A stretch of 64,000 nt of DNA from Salarias fasciatus (GCF_902148845.1 NC_043754.1:18285931-18349930), one strand, 5' to 3'. Positions 11,035 to 26,557 are shown, counted from the stretch's first letter. Notes: generated from the sequence alone by a model not told the origin. Numbers and translations are program-made.

Positions 11035-13507
11035 AATAACAACAGGTTTTTAATCATCTTTTTATGGTACATTATGCAACAGTAATTTATGCACATCAGC
11101 ATCCACGATTCGTCATAAATGATTTATTATTCTAAACACATAAACACCTCATAACCGCAACTTGACAACTTTAAATCTTTAAAATATTTTCATCTGCCTC
11201 CAAAGTCAGTTTTCTACAGACAACCCACCTCTCTCCTAGTTTCACCAGTGTGTGTTTCACCTTCCCTCACCTGAGTGTTTGCGTCATAGAAGCAGGTTTT
11301 AATGCTGCTTTTACTCCCTCAGTGTGTGACTACTGCAGTACCGGAGACCTCTACACCTACTGGCAGATGATCGGTCAGTTTACAGAAGACACGGTGCGGG
11401 TTTTTGCTGCAGAGCTGGGATGTGCACTCGGTGCGTATGCTAGGCAAAGGCCTAATATCTGCCTTCAAAAATCAATGCAAATGTTTCCATTAGCTTTTTT
11501 TTTTTTAAATATTGAGTAATTGTTAAAGCAGTGCTGATTAAAATCAGCTAAGCTCTCAGAGGATTTCCCTCAGCAACAAGTAACAACTCTTGTTTTTCAC
11601 TCCGTCATTAAGAACATTTGGATTTTAAACAACTTTGTTATCTGCATTATGTTATTGTTTTTGTTTATTTGTGTTGTTCACAGAGTTTCTACATAACTTT
11701 GGGATCATCCACAGAGATATTAAGGTAAAAATAAATCAAAATTTTCTCATTTTACTTTGATAGTGGTTGATGAAGAAATGTGTTTGTCATTTAAACATTC
11801 CTCTATTCAAGCAAAACAGTTAATTTCTCACGTTACCTTCTTTGTGATCTATAAAACATCTATGTTTTTATGGATGTGTTTAGTATTAAATAATATGTAT
11901 TTTAGGAAATAGAACTCTTTTTATAAATACAGCTTAAGTATAGTTGATCGTGCATTTACAGACTCCACTTTCCTTTTGTAGTCCTCTTTATGATGTTGTG
12001 CATCGAATGATAATTTATAAGCATTTTGTAGTTTAGTATAAAACCCCGGGTTAATAAAATGTGCTTTAGCATTCTGTTCAGAGGTGAATGACTTTTCAGT
12101 GTATTTCAGTCTTTTATTTACTCTTTTTCTGCAGATGGAAAACATACTTCTCACAGACAATGGTGAGTGAAAGCATGTCCCCAGCAGAGAGCAGCATAGC
12201 TCCAACTTCCAAAGAGCTTCACTGATTACATGAATGCCCTGAGTAGGAAACGTTATAGTACTTAAACATTAGACTCAGTGACAACTGCATCAGACTTTGG
12301 CCCATGGGCCTTGCTTTTCATGTTTCATATTTTCAATTTTTTGTGTTTTGAGTGAAAATATGTTTATACCGTTTGAGGATAAGCAAGATTTGATTTTTAT
12401 TCTGCTGTGTCTTGCCTGTGCTGTAGAAACTGACAATAAAGCTCACTTTTTTTTAAAACCAGGACACCTCCGATTAGCTGACTTTGGTTTGTCCCGCCGC
12501 CTCGAGAGAGGAGGAAGAGCCTTCACCATTTGTGGAACAATCCAATATATGGGTGAGGAAAACATCCATTCTTCTCTACAGTTGATGGAATGAAGTTTAT
12601 TTCTGATCGTGACACACATATTATCTTCTCTGTGCTCTGCAGCCCCCGAGGTTCTGAGTGGAGGACCTTATAACCATGCCGCTGACTGGTGGTCTCTTGG
12701 AATTCTTCTATTCTCATTGGTTAATGGGAAGGTGAGATCGGAAACACTTGTGGAGATGCATGGCACATCATCGCACCATTATATATGATGAATTCACATT
12801 CTTCCAACTCTCCTCAGTTCCCTGTGCCTCCAGAGCCAGACCACTGCAGTATGCTGCGGAGAGTCAGGAGTTTTCCGTATGAAATGCCCCTCAGCTTCAC
12901 ACCCCCCTTTGCCTTGCTAATAACTGAGGTAATTCCATCAAGAGTAATCACGCAACTGAGATGACGAGGAAATGTTTTACATGAGAAAGTAACTACTAAA
13001 TCTGAAACCTTTTTTAAATGTGAAATTAAACGTCCTTTATCTGTCCGTATAGCTTTTATGCAAGACTCCCTCACGCCGCTTGAGGACCCTCGATCGGTTC
13101 AAACGACAAACTTTCTTCTTTGGAACAACCTTTGACCTCTCCCTAATGCAGCGTCAGCCAGTCGAGGTAACTTCTGAAGTCTCCTGTCCAGCTACACACC
13201 AAGCAGATTATTCAGGGATTATTGTAGGGAGGAACAAAGTGTCTTGATATTTATCACTGTGGCTCGGCAGGTGATTCTGGAGCTGAGAGAGAGGCCGGAC
13301 CGAGCTGCCAAAGCTCGACGGGGCCTCACGCTGTCTCTGCAGCCTCTCAAAGGCTTTGATTACGACGCCCTCCTCAGCCCTCCAGCCACACCCGACACCC
13401 AACTGGATCCAGAGGCGCACCATTGCACTGCTGCACCGTTTCCAGGACCAGCATTTCCACCGCAGCCCGCTCAGGAAAAAGGTCCACGCAGAGAAGTGTT
13501 TGTGTAA
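8040..13507 (+). CDS. rskr: Ribosomal protein S6 kinase-related protein (RSKR/SGK494-like serine/threonine kinase)
   Basis: Predicted AGC-type protein kinase of 453 residues. Exons: 8040-8069, 9098-9388, 9507-9590, 9836-9904, 10393-10462, 11323-11430, 11684-11724, 12135-12162, 12463-12552, 12643-12731, 12818-12928, 13053-13166, 13271-13507. The kinase domain is complete: Gly-loop AKGSFG (residues ~114-119), Lys in YAVKVIPK, catalytic HRDIKMEN, ADFGLSR and the APE motif at the exon 9/10 join. The N-terminus MGADGSKN fits the N-myristoylation pattern (Gly2, Ser6, Lys7), suggesting membrane attachment. The piece FLPEFPHR before the kinase domain resembles the human RSKR N-terminal region. Following genes aldoc and pigs are its neighbours in human as well. 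Substrates are not known to me. The start is chosen for the myristoylation signal and the following consensus donor. Confidence 0.9.
10984..11033. repeat. Poly(T) tract in rskr intron 5
   Basis: Uninterrupted T run of more than 30 bases. No flanking target-site duplication or retroelement body was recognised next to it. It could be the tail of a minus-strand insertion, or slippage. Confidence 0.7.
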
Positions 13508-14637
13508 AATCTTCTTTGAGTTTACAGGTTGGTCACTGAACCAATAAATCTGAAGCATCCTTGTCTTACTTAGTAAATAACTGACCTCATGAAACTGAAA
13601 GAACAGGTTCAAGAAATCAGTAAATTTAAACTGAAAACAGCACAGCACTCCCACACATATTTACTAATTATTTTCTATTAATCAATGTGTTTAAGACATT
13701 TTGTTTTCATTTGCTCATTTGCCTTTTTAATTCGAGCACCTTGCCAAGACTCTTTGCTTCAACCATTGTGCGAGAACAATTGAGCTTAAGTAAACCCAAA
13801 TTTTACCTTGAAAATAGTATACAAACGCTATCACGTTCAACCCATGTAGAAACTCACAGTTGTTTATCACAATTCACAGTATATTTCCTTCAACATCCAG
13901 TAGAAATCTCAAATCAAACCCTTCAGCAACATGAGTGGATTCCAACATTCTGCCTTTAACGTCTCGCTGGTGATCAAACTCTGCTGGCAAAAGCAACCGA
14001 CGTGTTGTCTTTTTGTGTTGTCTTTTAACTTTATCTGCACCACACCCTTTTATTCATGCTGTGATTGACTTTTTCCCCTAACCTTAAACCTCAAGCTGCC
14101 TGAATTATGTAGCGGCAGAAAGTTTTTTTTCCCACTGCAAGTCAGTCAAACATTGCAACACCAAACTGAGATGTGTCCGCCTTCAGCATCTCATTTAACT
14201 TTGTCATTTGTAAGCAGTGACTTAGGGGAACACTTGCTGTTTTTCTCCATTCAGCCTTGATTTTTACTCCATGTCAGTACCCAGCTGTACACATTTGAAC
14301 TGGGACAGTGTGTATGACCAACAGTATTGTTTACCCCAGTTAACATTTTTATAGATACAGGGCTTTTTTCTATTGTGAAAGGGTGTCATAGGTTCAGGAA
14401 GCAATCACACCCTCATGCACTTCTCTGATCATTGTATTGTTTTAGGCTGTTAGTTGTAAATCTGTGTACCCATAACGCCTCACACCTGTTATCCTGAGCT
14501 TGCTTTTTTTGTCACAGAGATGCTTATGTATATAGTCCTCTTTATAAAGTTTATAAAAAAAATATTTTGCAAGCTATTTGATGTTATATGTTCTGTCACC
14601 TTGTATTTTTGTAACTGCCATGTGACACAGATTGAAT

Positions 14638-14643
14638 ATTAAA
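14638..14643 (+). terminator. rskr poly(A) signal candidate
   Basis: ATTAAA, the commonest variant hexamer, lies at the end of a 1.1-kb AT-rich 3' UTR-like stretch (13508-14660). An earlier AATAAA near 13543 could serve a short form. Confidence 0.5.
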
Positions 14644-14659
14644 CTTATACCATACAATG

Positions 14660-15185
14660 CCCTGCTCGTTTGATTTATCAGGTAGTTTTGGATTTATCAG
14701 TGAGTGAAAAGAAACTAATTTTTTCACATCCCCTGTCTGCCATTTTGTTCCTCCCAAACATCCTGTGGTTTATTATGAAATGACATTGTGCACTATACAC
14801 TAAATTCAATATTTGATTTATCATGAAAGGACACTTTGTACCGCATGCTGTACTCAATAATTGTGTGTTGAGCTACTTGTTCTTTACTTACATGCATCCA
14901 TGTGATGACATAATGTTGCGCAGTGGAGCTCCAGAGTGGGCTGGGCTGAGCCTCCCCCATGGGGGGTGCCAGACAGGCTGGGTGTGGCGTACCAGGGAAA
15001 ATCTGGGGGTGAGGGCGATGCCTTTTTCCAACAGAGGTTTCTAAGAATAAACCCAGATGGAAAGGAAAAAAGAAGAAGTTAAGCTGTTTATAGAAGATGA
15101 TAAATCAAGATTTTAAATAAAGTTTTAGTTTTTGATAAACAATGAGAGGGAGTATGTGTGAAGGGTTTCTTCTTCCTGCATTTTA
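14660..15185. other. rskr-aldoc intergenic gap
   Basis: No exon, repeat or regulatory element recognised. Confidence 0.4.
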
Positions 15186-15189
15186 AGAA

Positions 15190-15680
15190 CCCAGGTAAAT
15201 CATTGCACTGGCTGCCTCTGTGCCAAAAGATTGCCTTCAAAACTTAACTTCTTGTTGATAAAGCTTTGAATGATCTGCAGCCTAAATAAATCTGAGATTT
15301 ACCTGTACAATATGAAACACCTTTGAGGTTACGTCTTTTAGAATCAGGAGAAACAAGGTGAAGTGGCATTTAGTGATGCTCTTCAACTGTAGAACAAACT
15401 TTCCTGAACACCTGAGGATTGCTGAAACTTTTTTTAATTATCATTCCTTTGAAACACTATTATTTGCATAGACCTTCCATTACATGTAGGATTTAACTTA
15501 TTTTACGATATTTATCTTAATAAAGCTTTTACCTTATTTATTTCCCAAATGTATTCTCTTTCATTGTAATATTTGTCATTTTAATCTCTTAGGATTCTGT
15601 GTTTTAATGTATTTCCTTTACTTCCATGTAAAGCACTGTGCTCGATGCTACTGCATGAAAATAAATTCGCCTGTACTTTC
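15190..15680 (+). mobile_element. LINE (L2-like) 3' fragment, decayed
   Basis: Plus-strand translation in shifting frames resembles the C-terminal end of fish L2-type reverse transcriptase ORFs: RIAFKT, a KALNDLQPK-like block and ETPLRLR-type residues, with many stops. It is followed by a 3' tail of the well-known kind, with TGTAAAGCACTGTG near 15630 and an ATGAAAATAAA end. The copy is 5'-truncated and old. The clade call (L2/Rex-like) is tentative; non-LTR origin is more secure. Confidence 0.65.
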
Positions 15681-15857
15681 TCACAGCTATGATCAATAAT
15701 TCAAGCATTTCAATGTCGACTCAACACCACAATAGTGGATATTCCTCTGAAATGTGATCTGCAGTTTGCAGTCACATGAAGGTTCGCACCAGAAGGTTAC
15801 ATTCCACGAAAAGTTGCAGAATCACTGTGCTTTGCTCCATTAGCGTCGAGACAGCGT

Positions 15858-16020
15858 GATTACGTCATCTGACGCAGAGTGAACTCCCCGCCCCCTCCAG
15901 TAGGCTTTGTAAAGGGTCACGTTGCGCTGCAGCAGTGAAACAGGAGACCGCTCAGCATCCTCCCGGCTCGCAGCTCACCTGCTCTCAGTCTACTCTGTCT
16001 ACTCCGACGTCCACCCGCAG
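15858..16020 (+). promoter_or_regulatory. aldoc: aldoc promoter and non-coding exon 1
   Basis: A CRE-like TTACGTCA lies at 15860-15867 and a GC box (CCCCGCCCCC) near 15887. A leader-like segment follows and ends at 16020 with CCCGCAG|GTAAGA, a strong donor. This fits the non-coding first exon seen in vertebrate aldolase C genes. It would splice to the coding exon whose acceptor precedes 21752. The transcription start itself is not visible. Confidence 0.6.
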
Positions 16021-18649
16021 GTAAGAAGAAAAACCTCCCCCCAACAGTATTACAGGTTAGGGTTCTCTGCTTCTACTGAAAATAATGATGATGAGAATGT
16101 GATGCTGATAATCTGAAGCTAACTGATTCTTCCCACCCAGTTAGCTATTATTTGATTGCTAAAGTTGTGTCGTAATAAATCTCTGTTATAGTGTACTAAA
16201 ATGTAAAAATATTAAACCCTTTTCTGTTCAGAAAAGTCTCTAAAAGATGTGCAATTTTCTCGTCCTACGCAGCAGGGGAGGGTTCAGTAACGATGACCTT
16301 CACGGATGGAAGTGGGGTAGAGAAACGAGCCTGTTGCGCCCGCTTTCACTATAATTCAGTTGACGGTTGATTTTCCGTTGATTTCACACGACGAAGCGGT
16401 GATTCCGTGCGTCGCTCACGTGCTCGTGAGGCGTCAGCGGCTGGTGATGAAGAGGCGTCGTGCTCGCGAGCTCGAGCCCCGTCGGGGTGTATCTGTGCTG
16501 GAGCACGTAGACCTCTGATGTGATGCGTTGCGATGGGGGCGGGGCAGCCTCGAGACGCACGATGCAACAAATTCATTCAGCTAAAGAACGTCTCCACCAA
16601 ACTAAATACATACAAGCTAACGCGTTTTCGCAGGTTTAATATATAATGGATGTTTTTAATTTAGTGTTCTCATTTCGGTAAAGCTATAATCATTGATTCA
16701 CGAGTGATTGATGGAAAATCGATCGGCAATAAATCAGATTGTGGTTTAGCCATTGACTGTAGCTCATTTGAGAGCACATTGACGCAGTTCATCGGCTGCA
16801 ACGTAATAAAACCCATTTTGAAAATTATGAGAATTTAAGCTGTTGGGAAGAGTAATGGAAATGTTTGGCGCTGTAATCCTGTTTTTCTCTGAACTAAATG
16901 AAACGTTATTTATGATCGACATGTCAAATCTCTGTTTTAAGCTGACAATGGTTGGGAGTGTCATCTGCACATTTTCATGAGTGTCAACTTCCTTTGAACT
17001 GTAATGCATGTGCAGCCTTGACATCTGCTGCTTCATCAGCGAGCTGCATGGGCAACAGTGCTCCTGCATGCACGGCTGCATCCAGGCCTGAAGATAGAAG
17101 CAGTCCGAGTACAGGAGCGTGCGTCAGTGCGAAGGCCTGCAGTCCCTCTGGTAATGAGATGCAGCGCAGCAAGCAGGCTTCTTAACTCTTGGGTGTAGTG
17201 CTGCCCCAAAAGAGTCATTTTGCACCTGCTGAAGCTTGTGCAGCTTGCAATGTAGAGAACCAACCAGGTAAATGGTATGACGATGCAAAAAAAGAAAAAA
17301 AAAAAATCTCCTTATTTCGCAGACACCTCCTCACCCATCTCTCCTATTACCATAACATTAATTATCAATTAGTGGCACCAGCCAGAGTTTAGGTGGATAC
17401 TCAGTCCCTGCCTGCAGCCTTGTATACATTAGGCACTAGAGTATGCAAGCTTTGAATATATTTTAGTGTATTGCTTGCTTCAAGTCATGTTTGTGTTTTC
17501 TGTATCAAGTAAATCTGGGTGCAAGAAATGTCAGGCAATTTGCCCATCTTGTTTCTGTGGGTCTGCTCCACAGTGTGATCACCGTGGGCGGTAGTCACGC
17601 ATGTTTTAAGGGGTTCTGAGTGACGCAGTTGGGAGTAGGCTGATAGATCTTGATGTCGCAGTGCAGAAGTGGTGTTGGCCTTCTATTGACTGACCAATGA
17701 GCAACAGGCGGAAGTGAAAATCAATGGGAAACAATATGAAGACAAAATTTAAGACAAACCTATAATTGTTGACATTCGAGTTACAGTGGATACCATACCA
17801 ATTTCACTGAAACAGAATGTTTTCTCTTGAGGATCAATGCAAAGGTGCACATGTCAGAGTATGCAGTGATGTCCTTGTTCACAAGGTGCACTGCGAAGAG
17901 AATAAAATACCCTCATCACTACTATTGACACTGTCGTGATGCATAACATATGGAAGATATATTGCTGAAATGACCTGCAATAGGCAGAGGAAGACATAAT
18001 TTATTAGGTTAACAGAGTACCACCTTGTTGCAAAAAAAGTTCATGTTAGCTGAATGTCCCAGCAATGATGCAATGTTTCTTTTTTTTTGGGATCTGGTGT
18101 GTGCAGTGCGGACAAAGTCAAAGAAAGAGAATTTTGCTCCTAATTGTTAGTAACTAGGCCATATCAGAGGGAAAAAATTCGAGTGACCTGTTGGGACAGC
18201 AGTTTGTAGAGGTATAAAGCTTTGCTGAAGCTTCTCATGCCCTTCGTCAGGTCAAGCACTAAATTAAGAATCAAGTGTTTGGCCCATCTCGGTGAATATG
18301 CAGTCCTTGCAGTTTAATTTTAGAACGCACTTGATTTTTATTGGCAGATTCAAGTTCAGCCTTCATACAGATGATCAAACTTCCATTTGGTGCTGTTATG
18401 GGTGCATAATGATCAACAGCCCAGCATTTGTCACGTCTGCCAGGCTCTGTCCTGCAGCACATCATTAATATCTGCATGTGAGATACAAACTAGAGGTCGG
18501 TGTTGTTGTTTTAATGTTCCCCCTGTGGATAGAGAACATTTCCTGGAGACACTGAAGAGCAGGCATGAAAATGGAAAAACACTAATCTAACCATCCTTTC
18601 AGAGTGTCTGTTGGAGGCTTCCCGTGTGATATTCACTGATGCCAGTTGT
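16021..18649 (+). other. aldoc intron 1, 5' part
   Basis: The first ~600 bp is CpG-rich (16300-16560), probably the edge of the promoter island. The rest has no exon or known repeat that I recognise; open frames here look random. Confidence 0.4.
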
Positions 18650-18657
18650 CTTCCAGC

Positions 18658-19631
18658 TAGGTCTGCACAATTAATCGAATTTTGATCATGATCACGATTT
18701 TGGCTGCTGCGATTAAATTTAGATGATCGTCGCGATTTTTAAATTGAAAAAACGGGCTCTGTTGCGTGTCAAATCAAGCACTTTTTTAATCCAACAATCA
18801 GCCAACCACCAGGGGGCGACCTGAGCCGTGTAGCTCCTGCTGCCTTCAGGGACACTCCGTAAAAGTAGCTGCTGATGGACGCCACTGCGGTGTATCAGTC
18901 AGCTGTTAGCTTAGCTGTTAGCCACCGATGAACTAGCTGGCTTTGAACGATTCCTTCATGCTCAAACATCAGTCGATGGAACGCATCTCAACTTCTGTAC
19001 CGGTGGAAAGAAGATGTAAACGCTGAGCGTCTCGGACAGAACGGGAAAAGCTGTTATTGACGGACAGTTCAGGATGTCAGCGGCGTAGCAGCGGCTTGGA
19101 GAGAAAGAGGGAATCATTGTTCTGGTAGGTTTCATTTCTGGGTTTAGCGTGGCTGTTTACTGTTCTCTTGTTGTTTTATCTTCATCTTGTTGTTCAGTGA
19201 TCATCGTGTTGCTCTCAGGGGTTAGAATGCAGCAAGTGACGGTCGCTCAGCTGTGAGGCGTTCAGGTTCCAAAGTCATAATCCGGCTCTTTTCAGAACAG
19301 AGGTCTGGTCAAACGTTTGTAAAAACTCACAGTCGGTGCGTCTATATGTTCGTTTCTAAGGGAAAGCGATCGTTCACAACATTGACATGGTTCTAAATAG
19401 TTGTTTAGATTCTAATTAAAACATCTTCAATTATGTGCGCATGCACACCTGACTTCGCTGAAGTGCTGAAGACGCACATCTTCAATTTGACACTTGTTTG
19501 TTTAAAAAAAAAAAGTGCAATAAAAAGGTATGTTTTACATAACATAATGAATAATCGTGATGAATAATCGTGATTACAATATTGACAAAAATAATCGTGA
19601 TTATCATTTTGGCCTTAATCGTGCAGCCCTA
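18658..19631. mobile_element. Non-autonomous hAT-type DNA transposon with perfect 8-bp target duplication
   Basis: The element starts TAGGTCTGCAC and ends GTGCAGCCCTA, whose reverse complement TAGGGCTGCAC gives an inverted repeat with one mismatch. The similarity continues inward through ATTAA and CACGATT-type repeats. It is flanked by identical 8-bp copies of CTTCCAGC at 18650-18657 and 19632-19639, the length made by hAT transposases. At 974 bp with no transposase frame it is non-autonomous. The intact target duplication implies a fairly recent insertion. It lies inside aldoc intron 1 and carries a CTCF-like motif at 18806-18820. Confidence 0.92.
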
Positions 19632-19639
19632 CTTCCAGC

Positions 19640-21491
19640 ATATTTCTGATGGGTGTAAAAACTGAATGTCTTCTAACTGTGAAACTCTTCACAGTATTAA
19701 AGCAAACGAGTCAAACCTGCTGTGGTCATTTTAATCAACCGCAAGTCATTCATGAAAACCGGTCATGCTTGATTCTGTTAACTGAATGTTGCGTGCAAAC
19801 AGTTTATTATGGTGCTTGTGTAATATCAGCATCATAACTAGGTCCATGTTCTTTTTTTGTAACTTTGCAATGTGCTTAGCTGATTGTTGCATAAAACGTT
19901 TCTTTTTGTGTTTCACAAGATTTCACAATGTTTTTTCCAGCATAAACTTCCACATGTGGAAAGTCAACGTACTTGTAGTATTAAAGCATGCAGGTCCCAT
20001 ACAAAAGATTGCAGATATTTGCTGAGCATGATCTTTTTGGTATGGCTGACGGTGGAGGCGAACTGAACACACACAAGCACAGTGAAGTCCCAGACATCTC
20101 GCGTGGGCTTTAAGTTTGGCCTTTATCAAGTGTAAATACTCCTCTCTGTTCACTGGAGAGTTGGCACGTAGTTGAAACTCGTGAACTCACTGTTGTCCTC
20201 GTGAGACGCATTATACCCTGCTGGCCTGACCCTGTTGAATTTCACCTGTGCTAAAATGTGGGAATTAGCACTGAGGCGTGGTGGTGTTGTGTTAACTGCA
20301 CTCTGTTGGCATTGGGAGGCGTGCATGTTCTCCAACGGTTTGTTATCTCACAGCTTTAAGCTGGGGATTAACCCAGAGGATACACACAGTGTCCGGCCAT
20401 AGCAAACTAGCCACAGACGGGAATCCACTTGTCCTCTGAGTCTATTGTTGAGCTGTGACCTCTTTATTTTAAGAGATTTATAGATTACAGTTGGTGTGTT
20501 CTGCAGCGTTTAAACAATTCACTCTTGTTTAGTTCAAAGTAATTTTATTTTGGAACATTGATGTGTTCGTATGTTTTCTTTGTTGTCCATTCAGTAAGGC
20601 TGTATGCAGCACAGGCCTTTGTGTGGCTTGCCTCATGGCCTCTAAAGCTGACCCCATAGCTTCCACCCATCGAACTGCTTCATCTATAGCCGATCCATTA
20701 TTGTGGCACATAACAGAGTGCTTTAGATGCTGCGAACAAAAGCCTGTGAGAAGTGACGTGGCTTGGCGAGAGCGGTGCAGTCAACCAGAAGGACAAATCA
20801 CAGCTTGTTCCCGTGCACGCTCCACATTCGTGGGCGTGATGTGTTTTCGGGATGTGTGGGAGTGGGAGCTTGCAAATCCTGTGTATGCTCATCTTGTGTG
20901 CACGCAGACGAAATGATTTATAGCCGCTGTGCTGCACCAGTTAGCCACACTTTGTGGTTAAAAACATGAGAACAAGTAATGCATCGGTCAAAGCCAAAGT
21001 AGAAGGTGTTTATATGTGCAGTTCAGTAAAAGGGGGGGTATACTGACATCTGGGAGAAAAAGAGAAGGCGGAGTGTTGCTGAGGAGAGAGAAACGAGCCG
21101 CACAGCATCCAGTCCTGCAGCTATAATGAGCGCTGCCAATGGAGTCTATAGGAGAGCTGTTGCGTAATCTTCTGTGGCTCGGGAGGGGAGGGGAGGGCTT
21201 ATGTAACTGCTTATTTACGGCAGAGCGAGGAAAAGGGACAGGGTGATCTGCTCTGGAGCTTGCGTGCGGTTCAGCATGTCATGAAGACGTGGATGCTGCC
21301 ACCAAACGGTTTCTGTGTGACTGACACCATACTATACCAAAGATGGTTCTAATCCTGCACAAGCCCTTACCGGGTATGAGGAAGGTTGTTTTTTTTTTTT
21401 TAGTTACACAATGAACTATTGTACTGAACATAAACAGCAAATCTTCCTCATTTTCTCTGAGGAAGAAGGAAGTAATTCCTCTCCTTAGTTT

Positions 21492-21492
<1 letters not shown>
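19640..21492 (+). other. aldoc intron 1, 3' part
   Basis: No exon or further mobile element recognised. The stretch 21060-21260 is purine-rich with GGGAGGGGAGGGGAGGG and could serve as an alternative promoter or enhancer; this is inference. Confidence 0.35.

Positions 21493-21522
<30 letters not shown>
21493..21522. repeat. Homopolymer of 30 cytosines
   Basis: Thirty consecutive C bases in aldoc intron 1, about 230 bp before the acceptor of the first coding exon. The complementary strand would be poly(G). Its length is likely polymorphic and hard to assemble. Confidence 0.9.
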
Positions 21523-21756
21523 ACATCTGATATGCATGCTGCGTCCTTGCATTGTGACTTTTAGGTCATGCAGGTGGTTTTGTGTTTTCGCTCCTCCTCC
21601 TTTCCCCCACTGAGCCGAACCCATTGCTGTTGTTAGGTAGCCATGTTGCATAAACAATAGAAGGACTCTCAGGGTGAGGCCAGGACTGGGCGTTCGTCCA
21701 GGTCGACACACAATGAAACACTGTGGCCCTCTCTCTCTCTCTCTCTTTCAGCCATC

Positions 21757-24540
<2,784 letters not shown>

Positions 24541-25645
24541 GCATGGACCTGCCACATGCAACGTCGGCCTAGTTCTAGTCTTATATCTGCTCTGCTATTC
24601 CCTCTCACTCTTCCATCAGTCACATGCCTGTGCTGCCTACGATACTTTAGTTATTAAAATGACAACAGATAAATGTTGCGGGAGACAAAATGCAAAATGA
24701 TGGTATTAAAGGGAACGGGCTTGGTTTTTTTTTTTTTCTTCTTGTTTTTCTATCGGATCAAACAAATCAAAATGGCTTAGACAATTTCTGATTGAGGTGT
24801 TGAGTTTTGCTGTATGTGTAGCTGTTATCGGGGTGAGATGTGGTAAGTTAGTGGCTGAGTAAAAGTTGACAGTACACCAGGCTAATCAGTCAAGTGTTCA
24901 TTTAATTCCTCTTATGTCCCAACTTTAGATTTCTTCCTTCCATGAATCACTCCAAAGCAGGCCAAGTCAGCATGTGTGTGTGTGTGTGTGTCTCGGTGTT
25001 TCGCTTCTATCAGAACACATTGTTGGCTCATTGTGAATCGCTATACTAACATCAGCAACGACAGTGGGACCAACCGATGACCAGTGGTAGCAGTACATCT
25101 GTTTAATGGGCAAAACGGCAAGACGCGCATAGTGAGGGTTTTTTTGGATTGTGGAGGATTTAGAGGGAAAACGCAGAGAGCTGGTTGTGCTTTAAGAACA
25201 CAGTAGCACTTGGAGAAGTCGGTACTGTAACATGCCACTGCACACACGTAACAATTCATCTTAATCTTTATGTTCTGATGCCCCTTATCACCATTATACC
25301 GGAAAAAATGAACATCTTGTGTGTCTGTTCTCAGTATAACATTAGCTTTAAATTACAACCAGTAATTACTGTATTCAGTTGTGTGAAGTTGTCAATATTA
25401 TGTGATGTTTGTGTGTCAACCCCCCTCCCCACCCTCCCCTTACTGATTCCCCACTGCCTGCCCCCCCCCTCTCGGGAAGATCAGATGAGTTTCAGCTGAC
25501 GGTACGGACCAACATGTGGGGCGGCGAGCTGGGAGGAAACAGTCACTGCTGTATTGGACTACTGTGACGTTTGTGATGTTAATATTGGTGTTGAAGCACT
25601 TGGTGTGTCAAATAGTGCAGAAAAATAAACTAAAAGAAACATCAA
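24541..25645 (+). other. aldoc: aldoc 3' UTR
   Basis: A 1.1-kb stretch without coding potential between the stop and the AATAAA at 25624-25629. It contains a short GT microsatellite near 24972-24990 and C-rich runs near 25420-25470. Confidence 0.6.
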
Positions 25646-25807
25646 GGAAAGTGTCTGTGTTGTCATTGGTGTGTTTTGTGTCAGATTTATTTATAGCCAG
25701 TGAAAATACAACATCAATTCAAATTGATGCTGAGTGAATTTAGCAGTGTCTGCCTCATACTGCCTTTAAATCCTCATGGTGACTGCATGTTAGTGGAGTG
25801 TCATTAG

Positions 25808-26049
25808 TCTTCCTGAGCCGTGATAACAAAGTCCTCAGTATTTGAGCCTGTTTGAAGGCCTTTCTCCAAAAAGATTGTATGTTCTCTCAGTATTTGTAGT
25901 TTTTTTCTCTGGATAATCTGGTTTCCCCTGAGATACTTGTAAGGAGATTTGACAGCTTTAAATTTCCTGTAGGTGTGAGTAGAATAGAAGATCGACGGAC
26001 ATCCTACTGCAGTTTCTTTGCTGGGGTCCTTATAGTTGCTGGTAACTGA
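25808..26049 (-). CDS. Possible terminal exon of an unrecognised minus-strand gene
   Basis: On the minus strand an open frame of about 80 codons runs to a TAA at 25804-25806. It follows a plausible acceptor (TTTATTTATAG) near 26050. Residues such as SNYKDPSKETAVG, FYSTHTYRKFKAVKSPYKYL and LQILREHTIFLEKGLQT look protein-like, with balanced composition and no low-complexity sequence. I do not recognise the family. No convincing upstream exon was found between here and the pigs promoter. It may be a real small gene, a retroposed fragment or chance. Confidence 0.3.
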
Positions 26050-26059
26050 TGAGCACCTA

Positions 26060-26557
26060 TAAATAAAAGTGCTCCAGTGTGCACAGTAACACCTGGTTGA
26101 AATAACCACACAGGGGCGTGCTCAGGTGGGTAAGTAGGTTGAAATGATTAAAGATGAAACTTCCAGTGTTGCACCGTGTTGTGTTTTTCGACAGCCTCAT
26201 GTAAATGCTCCTAATTAATGATACAGTAATGATGAACTGGATGAATTTAGCAGGTGCTTCAGGAAAAAGAATCACGTGGGGCTCACGTACGTCTGTGCGT
26301 TAGATATATTCACTGGGAGAGGCCGACGGACACTGTCCGTCCCTGTCTGACAGACAGCAGTGTTCCAAAATAGGTGCTTGTCAAGCCTCATGGTTGTGTC
26401 TACTTTTATTAGATTTTGCTCATATTTATGAGTTACAGCTACATTGTCGTACTAACTTGCACTTGCCTGTTTTTTTAAGATACTACGTAAGGACGGTAGT
26501 CATGTGACACCAGGCGGGGTTGGTTGCAGAAACAAGCGCACCCATTTGTTAGCAGGA
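26060..26557. other. Gap upstream of pigs
   Basis: No exon recognised. It ends in the short pigs leader; no TATA box is evident. Confidence 0.35.

Noticed and set aside
16349-16576. CpG-rich frame in aldoc intron 1 as a possible small gene
   Set aside because: Composition is explained by the promoter CpG island; no start context, splice sites or known motif.
21279-21711. Minus-strand frames with polyglycine runs
   Set aside because: They come from translation of the C30 tract.
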